Below, one piece after another: positions 53,901 through 60,533 of a DNA stretch of 64,000 nucleotides. Numbering within the stretch: the first letter of the stretch is position 1; the number at the start of each line of letters is the position of its first letter. The notes below the pieces were generated by a model that was not told where the DNA came from, ran no database searches, and worked only from the letters and a program-made list of their open reading frames with translations. Source of the stretch: Laterigemmans sp052161645 (lineage in GTDB: Bacteria; Planctomycetota; Planctomycetia; Pirellulales; Pirellulaceae); the NCBI GenBank assembly GCA_052161645.1, contig CP197414.1, one strand, 5' to 3'. The position numbers and the translations under genes are program-made.

Positions 53901-55151
53901 GATGTTGCGACGGGCGTGGAAATCCATGTGATTGCAGCACATAGTGCTGGAGTAAATAGTATAGCGTTCGGCCCTGATGGTCGTAGTATTGCGTCAGCCA
54001 GCAATGACGATACCATCAGGCTTTGGGATACACGTGCAGGGCACGAACTACTGACACTAAGTGGGCACAGGGATTGGGTGAATTCAATCGCTTTTAGTCC
54101 TGATGGAAAGCGAATCATATCTGCGTCTGGTCAAGCCAACTACGGTGAAGAAGGTGATAGTACGATCAGGATTTGGGATGTTGCCAGCGGCGTTGAACTT
54201 CAAATTCTCGAATCATTTGGAGGTGTCGTAAACTGCGTTGCATTCAGCCCTTCGGGTCATCATTTCGTTTCCGGCAGCGAGAAACTTATTACCTTATGGG
54301 ATTCTGAAACTGGTAATGAGCTTCAAAAATTTCAAGGCCATTTCGGATGCGACGACTTGGCGTTTTGTGCGGACGGTTCGAGGATCGTGTCGACAAGTTC
54401 GAATGGAATACTCAAGTTATGGGACGCAAAGAGCGGTGAAGAATTGGCGGCACTCGACGGAGGTGCCGAGCAGACTTTGTTTAGGGTAGCGATTAGTCCT
54501 GATAACTCTCGAATTGTCACATTGGGAAGGAATGCGGCGAAATGGGTGCTAACGGTTTGGGACACAAATCAGACTGAGGAGTGTCGAAGCCTCAAGGGGC
54601 ACTCGGATTATTATGTATCGAACGTCGTCCTTAGCCCCGACGGCTCGAAGGTTTATTCGAAATCGCATATGGGGAAAAAGATCGGATGGGATGTTGTATC
54701 CGGTCGTCGATTGGAGTTTCAAACATTCGAAATCCTGGACAGCTCAAACGAGAGATCCGTTGATGGTCGCTGGCTGGCATTCCCACGGGGTAATGACGTC
54801 TTGCTGGTTGATTTAGAATTTAAGAATCAGCCGTTCGAAAAGCAATTCCGGAAGTCGAAGCTTGAGGTCGACGCAACTTGGCATCGCGAACAAGCTGAGT
54901 TGGCCGTGAGCACTGACAACTGGTACGCGGCGACATTCCACTGGTATTGGGTTTTGAACGCGGAGGCGTCTGCTGAAAACGCCAAAAACTTTAAAGACGC
55001 GTACATGAAGCTTTCTGCCGCGTTCAAGCCGACGAATCGTGATTTGTCAAGCTTACACCCGACTTGGCTTACTGCACTAGAACTCGCGGGCGGACTCCTG
55101 GATGGTTCAGTCGAGCACCCGCGTAAACTACTAATCGAGCAGGAGAAGTGA
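50901..55151 (+). CDS. Ser/Thr protein kinase with WD40 propeller (1416 aa), unusual N-terminus
   Basis: The kinase domain begins YFGDYELLSELARGGMG (about residue 231), with VAVKMI, HRDLKPANVLLD (about 355) and DFGLAKNLE, so it should be active. A transmembrane helix (ALLATATILLVISLLALKV, about 525-545), a coiled coil and then at least ten WD40 repeats (for example SVAFSPDGKRIVSGSDDCTIKLWD) lie beyond. The segment DDDTLQGLIADFLDAENRGEQVD (about residue 124) is the usual lead-in, and a better start may be ATG 51243 or 51246. The first 114 residues contain a signal peptide-like stretch (VISFLSVLLSLVAGSTALA) that would misplace the kinase domain outside, so they look like a remnant of another gene. 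The frame start overlaps the previous stop by 4 bases. Confidence 0.85.
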   Translation: MIRTPSEQHPMRKPTTVISFLSVLLSLVAGSTALARDNGSGNAIPYPLTDQAACLPTAADTGRNRASRSPKLAVEESLWDKFDIFLYPKHTNRQRRYLYSVEGFNSSGQVNAESMMNPGDSIGDDDTLQGLIADFLDAENRGEQVDRAALLERHPEYADALVQFFSDHDRMASAANVEPVSPDLVTLPLNPTAGDQPTMPLASATSDSGQQFKTSPGAVHQKQASVGDRVRYFGDYELLSELARGGMGVVYKARQINLNRLVAVKMILAGQLASEEDVSRFYMEAEAAANLDHPGIVPIYEIGQHEGQHFFAMGFIEGQSLQQRIQDGPLPPREAAELLHRITQAIAYAHSQGVIHRDLKPANVLLDKQDNPKVTDFGLAKNLESESGLTRTGSVMGTPSYMPPEQAGGDNEQVGPRSDVYSLGALLYCLVVGRPPFQAANPLDTLLQVMSVEPVSPRQLNPQIPKDLETICLKCLQKEPTRRYESAETLAADLGRFLRAEPIHARAISPSERTWRWCKRNPVVAALLATATILLVISLLALKVATQQSALAAGEAKRAKEQQHIAEEQRDKTEATLARSNYYLAVARWDANRTRDASDLLALVPPQNRHFEWFHFQRQFQGGYATCYGHKNASINIVGFSPDGTQVVSQSEDNTIKHWDAATGNELQTLQIPRPDGRSYTRFDRHSFSLDNAKCISVCADRTLLLWDLKSGERIRDFEAREQSPTAIFSSDGKEIFIGNPNGDFQILDAATGQEIYFQNGNSINFPPLACSPCGTWIVANGTRGDLQIWDVVNRQEVRLLQGHSEYVPSVAFHPDGSQFVSVSADGTLKLWDVTTGEVLRTFEGHVGAVLAVAFSPDGMWIVSGSEDTTLRLWDAATGEAKRTFKGHTGLVRSVAFSPDGKRIVSGSDDCTIKLWDITEQIGSRRFEAQFHNIISLAFGKDSNVVALGTSDGMLKFFNLLTGEVQRVFQTDSEPVLAVAYSTDGQQIATGSSDGTLRIWDVATGVEIHVIAAHSAGVNSIAFGPDGRSIASASNDDTIRLWDTRAGHELLTLSGHRDWVNSIAFSPDGKRIISASGQANYGEEGDSTIRIWDVASGVELQILESFGGVVNCVAFSPSGHHFVSGSEKLITLWDSETGNELQKFQGHFGCDDLAFCADGSRIVSTSSNGILKLWDAKSGEELAALDGGAEQTLFRVAISPDNSRIVTLGRNAAKWVLTVWDTNQTEECRSLKGHSDYYVSNVVLSPDGSKVYSKSHMGKKIGWDVVSGRRLEFQTFEILDSSNERSVDGRWLAFPRGNDVLLVDLEFKNQPFEKQFRKSKLEVDATWHREQAELAVSTDNWYAATFHWYWVLNAEASAENAKNFKDAYMKLSAAFKPTNRDLSSLHPTWLTALELAGGLLDGSVEHPRKLLIEQEK

Positions 55152-55216
55152 GCACTACTTTTCAACATCACTAAACAGCTCCGCGTGGTAATAAAACTCT
55201 GCCACACCGAGAACCA

Positions 55217-55504
55217 ATGAATTCCGCAGCCGACTCCAAGCGACTGTACGAAGCGCGAGCTTGCAGACCGGATTCTATCGTACGTGTCGGAATAGCCACC
55301 ACTTCCTGCATCGAAGCAACTGATAGAAGCGCAGTGGACCTGGGCTATCACGTTACGCTGGTGACCGACGCCGTAGCCACGTTTTCGCGTAAAGAACACC
55401 ACACGACGGTCGCTGAAATTTATCCGCAGATCGCTCACGCTGTGTTGGACACCAATCAACTGGTCAACGCACTGCAAACCGAAAAGGTCACCCATGATTC
55501 CTGA
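55217..55504 (+). pseudogene. Isochorismatase-like cysteine hydrolase, C-terminal fragment
   Basis: The readable part RVGIATTSCIEATDRSAVDLGYHVTLVTDAVATFSRKEHHTTVAE is the second half of an isochorismatase-like hydrolase, with the nucleophile Cys in TTSCIEAT. The first half with the catalytic Asp is missing, and the residues before it (MNSAADSKRLYEARACRPDS) do not fit. It overlaps the next, complete paralogue by 11 bases. Probably the remains of a tandem duplicate. Confidence 0.75.
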
Positions 55505-56108
55505 GACAATAAACGCCATTACCCGTTGGTGGTTGCACCGACGTTTCCGCCCTTATCGAACCTATCCATCGCGCGAGACGGCGGTATTGCTGGTCGATGT
55601 GCAGAAGGGGCTCGTGCCCGATTCCAGCCGATTGATGTCGTCGCTTTTGGATGTAGTCGCGTTGGCGCGACGATCCGATTTTAGCGTTGTCTACAGCAAG
55701 TTCGACGCCGCAGCGGAACATACGTTCGAGACTCGCGCCCATCGGCTGCTTAAAGAGGCTGTGAAACCGGTTGATGGCCGTGAAGGCATCCCCGACAAGT
55801 TGTTGCCTGGTCCTGATGATCTGGTGCTTTCAGCACGCAGCACGCTCAGCGCGTTCAAGGGCACGAATCTGCATGAACAGCTTCAAAGGCGAGAAATCGA
55901 ACATTTAATCATCGCCGGTCCGCTGGCTCGCATCTCGATCGACTCAAGCGTCAGGGATGGCGTACAACTGGGCTATCACGTGACACTCATCCAAGAAGCG
56001 ATAAGCGAGGACGTCGGAGAGATCTCCGAATACGCTGCAAGCACATTGTCGCGATATGCTCAATCTATTTTGAGCTTCCAGCAATTCAAACAACTCACGC
56101 ATCGATAA
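55494..56108 (+). CDS. Isochorismatase-like protein lacking the nucleophile Cys
   Basis: 204 residues of the isochorismatase fold: TAVLLVDVQKGL (Asp), LSARSTLSAFKGTNLHEQL (the usual Arg/Lys-SAFxGT region) and HLIIAGPLARISIDSSVRDGVQLGYHVTLIQEA. In that last motif, the position of the catalytic Cys (as in xxTxxCVxxTxRD) is occupied by Ser. It may be a non-hydrolytic member or use Ser; the fragment just upstream retains Cys. No metabolic partner is apparent. Confidence 0.8.
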   Translation: MIPETINAITRWWLHRRFRPYRTYPSRETAVLLVDVQKGLVPDSSRLMSSLLDVVALARRSDFSVVYSKFDAAAEHTFETRAHRLLKEAVKPVDGREGIPDKLLPGPDDLVLSARSTLSAFKGTNLHEQLQRREIEHLIIAGPLARISIDSSVRDGVQLGYHVTLIQEAISEDVGEISEYAASTLSRYAQSILSFQQFKQLTHR

Positions 56109-56176
56109 TCAGCCGCCGTCGATAAAACTTGCGGTTCACAACTTACACACCAGACACGCCAGATCGGAGATATTTC

Positions 56177-56704
56177 ATGTTCAAAATCGGAGAAGCCACC
56201 GCCAAGGCGATTGTCAACGCGCCGATCGAGTTGATCAATTTGGGTGAGTGGATGTTTACGATCACTTCGGAAGAGTACGCCGCTTGTGCTGAGGCGCACC
56301 AGAGTGCGGCACAAGGGAGATTGGCTTCCGGCAAGAGATTCTCAGTAAATTTGGAAACGACTGAAAATATCCTGATCGTCCAGCACTACCTTGAGAAGGT
56401 TTCTGAGAGAGATCATGTTGTGGGGTTCTCACCAAACAGCATGTTTTGGCTTAGCGATTCTGAGTACGCACTCGCCGAGGTAACTTGGGAGGTACGGGTC
56501 GTGAAAATTGATGAAACGCGGTGCGAACTGATTTGCAGAGCGTTCAGCGAGACTGCAGACGAAGCATTTTCTAATCAGCTACATGACGCATTGAAAGAAG
56601 CGCAAGCCGGTTACAACCCTCTCCAACAACATATCGAAGAAGAAACCCCATCGTTCGCCAAAGATATCGAACGTAAGGCGTTGGCGGGTGCTTGGGGTTC
56701 GTAG
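56177..56704 (+). CDS. Hypothetical protein
   Basis: 175 residues, soluble, not recognised. GEATAKAIVNAPIELINLGEWMFTITSEEYAAC is followed by HYLEKVSERDHVVGFSPNSMFWLSDSEYALAEVTWEVRVVKI, a beta-rich middle that could be an SRPBCC-like fold, and a helical tail ending ERKALAGAWGS. GGAGATATTTC precedes ATG 56177. It lies between the isochorismatase-like gene and a convergent HxlR gene; the order gives no hint of its job. Confidence 0.6.
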   Translation: MFKIGEATAKAIVNAPIELINLGEWMFTITSEEYAACAEAHQSAAQGRLASGKRFSVNLETTENILIVQHYLEKVSERDHVVGFSPNSMFWLSDSEYALAEVTWEVRVVKIDETRCELICRAFSETADEAFSNQLHDALKEAQAGYNPLQQHIEEETPSFAKDIERKALAGAWGS

Positions 56705-56728
56705 CCGGAGCTATTCAAATCCCTTCGA

Positions 56729-57157
56729 TCATTGCTGTTTGTGGAATGCTTCGACACTCTGACGTGCTTTGGCTTCGAGGTGCGCAATCATCGCTTCTCG
56801 ATCCTTCCGGATGGCTGCGGCAAATTCGGCCCCGCTAGTGGCCGAAGTGTGCGCATCACCCCAAACCAGCAACTCCACCAGTATACGAACCAGCGAGATG
56901 CCCTTTTCCGTCGGAAGGTAAGCTCGTCGCCGCTTGTCTGTCGGGTGCTGGAATTGCTCGATGACTTCAGCGCAAACCAGTCTTTCGAGTCGGTTGGAAA
57001 GTACGTTGGTCGCTATTCCTTCGTCGGCACCAATCTCGGTGTATGCGAAACGTTGGCTCAAGACGATGTCGCGGACGACCAACAGCGTCCAGCGGTCACC
57101 GAGCAGGTCGAGCGCGGATGCTACTGGACAATCCGCTCGAATTTCATTCTCTGCCAC
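56729..57157 (-). CDS. HxlR family transcriptional regulator (1)
   Basis: 142-residue winged-helix repressor or activator: CPVASALDLLGDRWTLLVVRDIVLSQRFAYTEIGADEGIATNVLSNRLERL is the HxlR signature, with an N-terminal Cys (residue 10) that in some members senses thiol or aldehyde stress. It is divergent from the SDR at 57243 across 85 bases, so regulation of that gene is likely. The tail EAKARQSVEAFHKQQ is similar to that of the second HxlR at 59107. Confidence 0.92.
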   Translation of the reverse strand: MAENEIRADCPVASALDLLGDRWTLLVVRDIVLSQRFAYTEIGADEGIATNVLSNRLERLVCAEVIEQFQHPTDKRRRAYLPTEKGISLVRILVELLVWGDAHTSATSGAEFAAAIRKDREAMIAHLEAKARQSVEAFHKQQ

Positions 57158-57242
57158 GACTGATGCCTTGCAAAGTACAAGTGGTTAATGTAGCTTGTTA
57201 ATTACAAGTTAGCACAATTTCCCGCTCGGCGAGCATTGCAAG

Positions 57243-58070
57243 ATGAAATTTAATCAGAAAAATATCGTCATCACGGGTGGCAGTTCTGGAATTGGTCTTC
57301 AGATGGCCAAGAAGTTCGGAGAAATTGGTGCCGACGTGGTGATCACGGGACGGAATCAATCGACGCTCGATCAAGCGGCATCCGGAATGACTCGGGTTAC
57401 TCCGTTCGTTTGCGACGTCACGGAAGACGAACAAGTTGTTGCGCTTCGCGATTTCATGGACGGACGCGGTGGTACCGACGTTTTGATCAACAACGCGGGG
57501 GTGATGGACTTCTTCGACGTTACTCAGGGCTATTCGTTGGAAAAGCAGCTCACCGAGATCGCGATCGATGCCGCCGGCCCTGTACGGTTAGTGCATCACT
57601 TCCTGCCGGGGATGCTCAAACGCCCGTCGATCATCGTCAACGTCAGCTCGGGCTTGGCTTACGTCCCCTTCGCGGCGGCACCTGTCTACAGCGGCAGCAA
57701 GGCATTCGTGCATTCATACACGCAGTGCCTCAGGACACAGCTTGCCGGAACGTCAGTGCGAGTCGTTGAATTGTTACCTCCCGTCGTTGATACGCCGCTG
57801 GCTGCAAGTCTCGACGAATCGTTTGCAAAAATGGCTCCTGAAAAACTGGTCTCGGCGCTCATCAGCGGTTTTGAGCGAGGGCGTGACGAGATCGCGCCTG
57901 GACAGTCGGCGCAACTGAAATGGCTCAGTCGATTCGCTCCAGGATTTATCTACGGGCAGATCAACAAGAGCTTCAAAGTAGCGCGGCGGTCTCCGCCGTG
58001 CTCTCGAGTCCAGATTCACGGTGGCGACCACCGTGCCACTATTCATCGATCTCGGCACTCTAACTACTGA
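57243..58070 (+). CDS. SDR family oxidoreductase (DltE-like), C-terminus extended by a repeat
   Basis: 275 residues. TGGSSGIGLQ is the cofactor motif, VLINNAGVMDF is present, and the catalytic residues are in NVSSGLAY (Ser) and YSGSKAF (Tyr, Lys). The C-terminal FERGRDEIAPGQSAQLKWLSRFAPGFIYGQINK is family-like. The last 26 residues (from about ARRSPPCSRVQ) are encoded by a palindromic repeat also found at 60476, so the original stop was lost on insertion. Divergently placed next to an HxlR regulator. Confidence 0.87.
   Translation: MKFNQKNIVITGGSSGIGLQMAKKFGEIGADVVITGRNQSTLDQAASGMTRVTPFVCDVTEDEQVVALRDFMDGRGGTDVLINNAGVMDFFDVTQGYSLEKQLTEIAIDAAGPVRLVHHFLPGMLKRPSIIVNVSSGLAYVPFAAAPVYSGSKAFVHSYTQCLRTQLAGTSVRVVELLPPVVDTPLAASLDESFAKMAPEKLVSALISGFERGRDEIAPGQSAQLKWLSRFAPGFIYGQINKSFKVARRSPPCSRVQIHGGDHRATIHRSRHSNY
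57980..58043. repeat. Palindromic repeat (copy 1) within the SDR 3' end
   Basis: Two adjacent hairpins, GCGCGGCGGtctCCGCCG and CACGGTGGcgaCCACCGTG, are followed by CCACTATT. The second hairpin and the CCACTATT tail match the repeat at 60476. It forms the new C-terminus of the SDR. Confidence 0.65.
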
Positions 58071-58082
58071 CATAACCAAAGC

Positions 58083-58601
58083 ATGAACAACCTCATCATT
58101 TTGAATATTCAAGCAGTGATATGCATCACTGCCATTCTAGTCATCTACTTTACGTACTTACGGCCTTGGTTCGCTGCGCAGCCATTTGGCCCAGCCGTCT
58201 TGCCAGGACTGCTTGTCCATTCGTTCCGTTTCGTCGGCCTGACAATGCTGGTAAACGGACAGATTGATCCTGAACTCCCCCAAAGTTCAATTCACCTCAT
58301 GGCGTTCGGCGATCTCGCAGCCGCCGTTACGGCATTGGCTGCTGCCATCGCGGTTGCTGCCAAATCGAAGATGGCAACACCGTTGGTTGCCGTGTTTGTA
58401 GTCGTCGGCGGAGTCGACTTTGCGATTGCGATCCCAACAGGTTTGAACGCCGGCGTGTTCGAGTCGTATCTCGGCGGAATGTGGATCGTGATCCAGTACT
58501 ACGTACCGCTTGTCCTGTTGACACAGATTTACATCACCTACCGACTAATCACGCATCTTCGCGGTGCAACATCGAAGATCGGCGGTCCCAGTCGCGATTG
58601 A
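58083..58601 (+). CDS. Small multi-pass membrane protein (1)
   Basis: 172 residues with four to five hydrophobic segments (IQAVICITAILVIYFTYL, ALPGLLVHSF-like, LMAFGDLAAAVTALAAAIAVAA, PLVAVFVVVGGVDFAIAIP, WIVIQYYVPLVLLTQIYI). I do not recognise the family. It starts 12 bases after the SDR stop and is likely in the same transcript under HxlR control. Confidence 0.75.
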   Translation: MNNLIILNIQAVICITAILVIYFTYLRPWFAAQPFGPAVLPGLLVHSFRFVGLTMLVNGQIDPELPQSSIHLMAFGDLAAAVTALAAAIAVAAKSKMATPLVAVFVVVGGVDFAIAIPTGLNAGVFESYLGGMWIVIQYYVPLVLLTQIYITYRLITHLRGATSKIGGPSRD

Positions 58602-58672
58602 CTCATCATAGTCACGTTAAGGACCTAGGTGCCAGTATTTCAAATTTTGCTTCCAATCAATGACGAGCTAGC

Positions 58673-59098
58673 ATGCCGAAAGTTATCAAATGGTCGATCG
58701 CGTTGCTCATGTGCTTCACGATATTCAGAGCACAAACTGTGCTGTTTCTTCCGAAAGTTGAAATGTTTGGAGGTCCTGCAGCCGATGCTTGGTTCGCGCC
58801 GTGGCTCAGCGATGCAATCTTCGGATTCCTCGTTCCAGTGATGGTCTTTCTCTTTCTGAAACGACGTGGCACCAAACTCTGGGGCGCTTTGGTGATCTAC
58901 AACGCGCTCGGTGCATTCGATTATGCCAATGGTCTGGCTGCCCAATGGATCGCCCCGATGCCTGTTGAGATGGCAACGGCAACGACTGTCTACCTTGGCA
59001 TTTCCGTCTTCATGGTATTCCAGTTGATCGCACTGACGATGCTGTTCCGCGACGATGTCGTTGAGCACTTTCGCGGAAAGGCAGAAGTGAACGAATGA
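58673..59098 (+). CDS. Small multi-pass membrane protein (2)
   Basis: 141 residues with four hydrophobic segments (IKWSIALLMCFTIFRAQTVLFL, DAIFGFLVPVMVFLFL, LVIYNALGAFDYANGLAA, TTVYLGISVFMVFQLIALTML). Topology is like its neighbour at 58083, but I see no clear sequence relation. It ends 8 bases before the convergent second HxlR gene. Function unknown. Confidence 0.75.
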   Translation: MPKVIKWSIALLMCFTIFRAQTVLFLPKVEMFGGPAADAWFAPWLSDAIFGFLVPVMVFLFLKRRGTKLWGALVIYNALGAFDYANGLAAQWIAPMPVEMATATTVYLGISVFMVFQLIALTMLFRDDVVEHFRGKAEVNE

Positions 59099-59106
59099 TC
59101 CAATCT

Positions 59107-59532
59107 TCACGCTTTGGGCAAATTGGCGGCACGACTAGCCGCCGCCTTTGCTTCGATGCTTTTGATCATCCCTTCGCGATCTTGCTTGATCGCTTTGGCG
59201 ATTTTCCTAACGCCCTGAGCCGCTGTGTGATCGGTGCCCCAGACCACCAAGTCGACCAAAACAGGAATGAGTTCGATGCCACGCTGGGTCGGCAAGTAGA
59301 TCCGCCGCCGACCGTCTGTCGGATGACTATAGCACTCGATGATACCGGCCTCAGTCAATCGCTCCAGTCGATTCATCAGGATATTGGTCGCGATGCCTTC
59401 CGACACTCCAATCTCCGAGAACGCAACCTTTTGAGTCAGCAGCACGTCGCGAAGAACGATCAATGTCCAGCGGTCACCAATCACATCCAACGATGCGGCG
59501 ATCGGGCAATCTGAACGAAGGTCATTTTTCAT
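59107..59532 (-). CDS. HxlR family transcriptional regulator (2)
   Basis: 141 residues: MKNDLRSDCPIAASLDVIGDRWTLIVLRDVLLTQKVAFSEIGVSEGIATNILMNRLERL is the HxlR winged helix with the N-terminal Cys, followed by CYSHPTDGRRRIYLPTQRG. ATG 59532 is preferred over a start 10 codons upstream. It is clearly a paralogue of the HxlR at 56729 (shared KDREGMI/KDREAMI helix). It is divergent from a broken RND adaptor gene, its likely former target. Confidence 0.92.
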   Translation of the reverse strand: MKNDLRSDCPIAASLDVIGDRWTLIVLRDVLLTQKVAFSEIGVSEGIATNILMNRLERLTEAGIIECYSHPTDGRRRIYLPTQRGIELIPVLVDLVVWGTDHTAAQGVRKIAKAIKQDREGMIKSIEAKAAASRAANLPKA

Positions 59533-59594
59533 ATCGGATACGGTCCAGCTTCCTGCGGCCACTCATGGATAACTTGCAACGAGCAACGATTTTT

Positions 59595-59955
59595 ATGAAG
59601 CAGCCTCGAATCACCTATTTTCGCATAAAACGCGATAAATTCCAAGGGCGCGCTGCGCTACTTGTTGTAATCCTGGCGCTGATGCTCGGATGTGAATCGC
59701 GGTTGAGATCGCCCGAAAATTCGCCCATACGCGTTCGAGTTGTGGTCGCCAGTGTCGTTTCCTGCCCGGTTACGAAGTTGCTGACCGGTGAGTTTCGGGC
59801 GAGTGTTGAAAGCGACATGTCGTTTCGTACTGGCGGCCGGATCGAGCAACGGATCGCCGAAGTCGGCCAACAAGTTGCCCTGGGCGATCTTCTCGCGAAG
59901 CTGGACTCCATTCAGCAGGCCGCGGATGTCGACGCTGCGAAAGCAGGGGAAGCCT
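59595..59955 (+). pseudogene. RND efflux periplasmic adaptor (HlyD-type), N-terminal fragment
   Basis: N-terminal lipoprotein signal (LLVVILALMLGCES), then RVVVASVVSCPVTKLLTGEFRASVESDMSFRTGGRIEQRIAEVGQQVALGDLLAKLDS, the first lipoyl half of an AcrA-like adaptor. After AGEAL the matching sequence ends at about 59955 and the frame continues into the antisense of another broken gene. The hairpin, barrel and RND pump gene are absent. Confidence 0.8.
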
Positions 59956-60434
59956 TGATAACGGACCGGCAACCATCGCTGTTCGCTGGCTTGTCCCGAA
60001 ATCAGCACACCACGGATGGGGTCGAATTGCTCAAGCCGGATCGAGGATTGCACCAGCTTGCCCAGTGCCGAATCGTAAAGCTGCCTCGCCTTTTGGTCAG
60101 TTGCGGACCTAGGATCGACAGATTCGGCGACGACTTGCGGCCAGACGAGCTTAACGCATTCAAAGTAACCCGCTACGCAATCACTCGATTGGTTCTTGTC
60201 AAGCTTAACTGCGTTGGCGTAGGCCGTCGCGGCTTCGTTGAATCCTCGTCCACACGAGGTTGACTCGTTCGGGTTAAGCGACGCCAGCGAAATGGTGGAA
60301 GCTGGTCCATAGAAGCTCTTGCCGTTTTGGCATCCGGAAGATGCAAGCAGAACAACTACCAGGAGCACATCACCAATTCTTAGGCGAGTGATCGCTTTTC
60401 GCTTTGAAAACCAAAACGGGATGTGGGCTTTCAA
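59955..60434 (-). pseudogene. Lipoprotein alpha/beta-hydrolase-like protein, N-terminal fragment
   Basis: Read on the minus strand: a TTG start, lipobox ASSGCQN, then SFYGPASTISLASLNP...RGFNEAATAYANAVKL and LVQSSIRLEQFDPIRGVLISG...VRYQGFP. This matches in pattern the N-terminal part of planctomycete lipoproteins that carry a hydrolase domain after such a lead-in. The match ends at the same junction (about 59955) as the RND adaptor on the other strand, so the two genes were cut and joined tail to tail. Confidence 0.62.
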
Positions 60435-60475
60435 TTACTATGCCGTCCGTGACAAGTGAACAGATTCAAAATCGA

Positions 60476-60532
60476 GGCACGGTGATCCTCTACCGTGCTC
60501 CGCCGTATATCACGGTGGAGGATCACCGTGCC
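60476..60532. repeat. Palindromic repeat (copy 2)
   Basis: Arms GGCACGGTGATCCTCTACCG... and ...CGGTGGAGGATCACCGTGCC are inverted over 22 bases with one mismatch, around a 13-base loop, followed by ACTATT as in copy 1. It sits between the broken hydrolase start and the PQQ-propeller gene stop and could end transcripts from that gene. Confidence 0.75.
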
Positions 60533-60533
60533 A

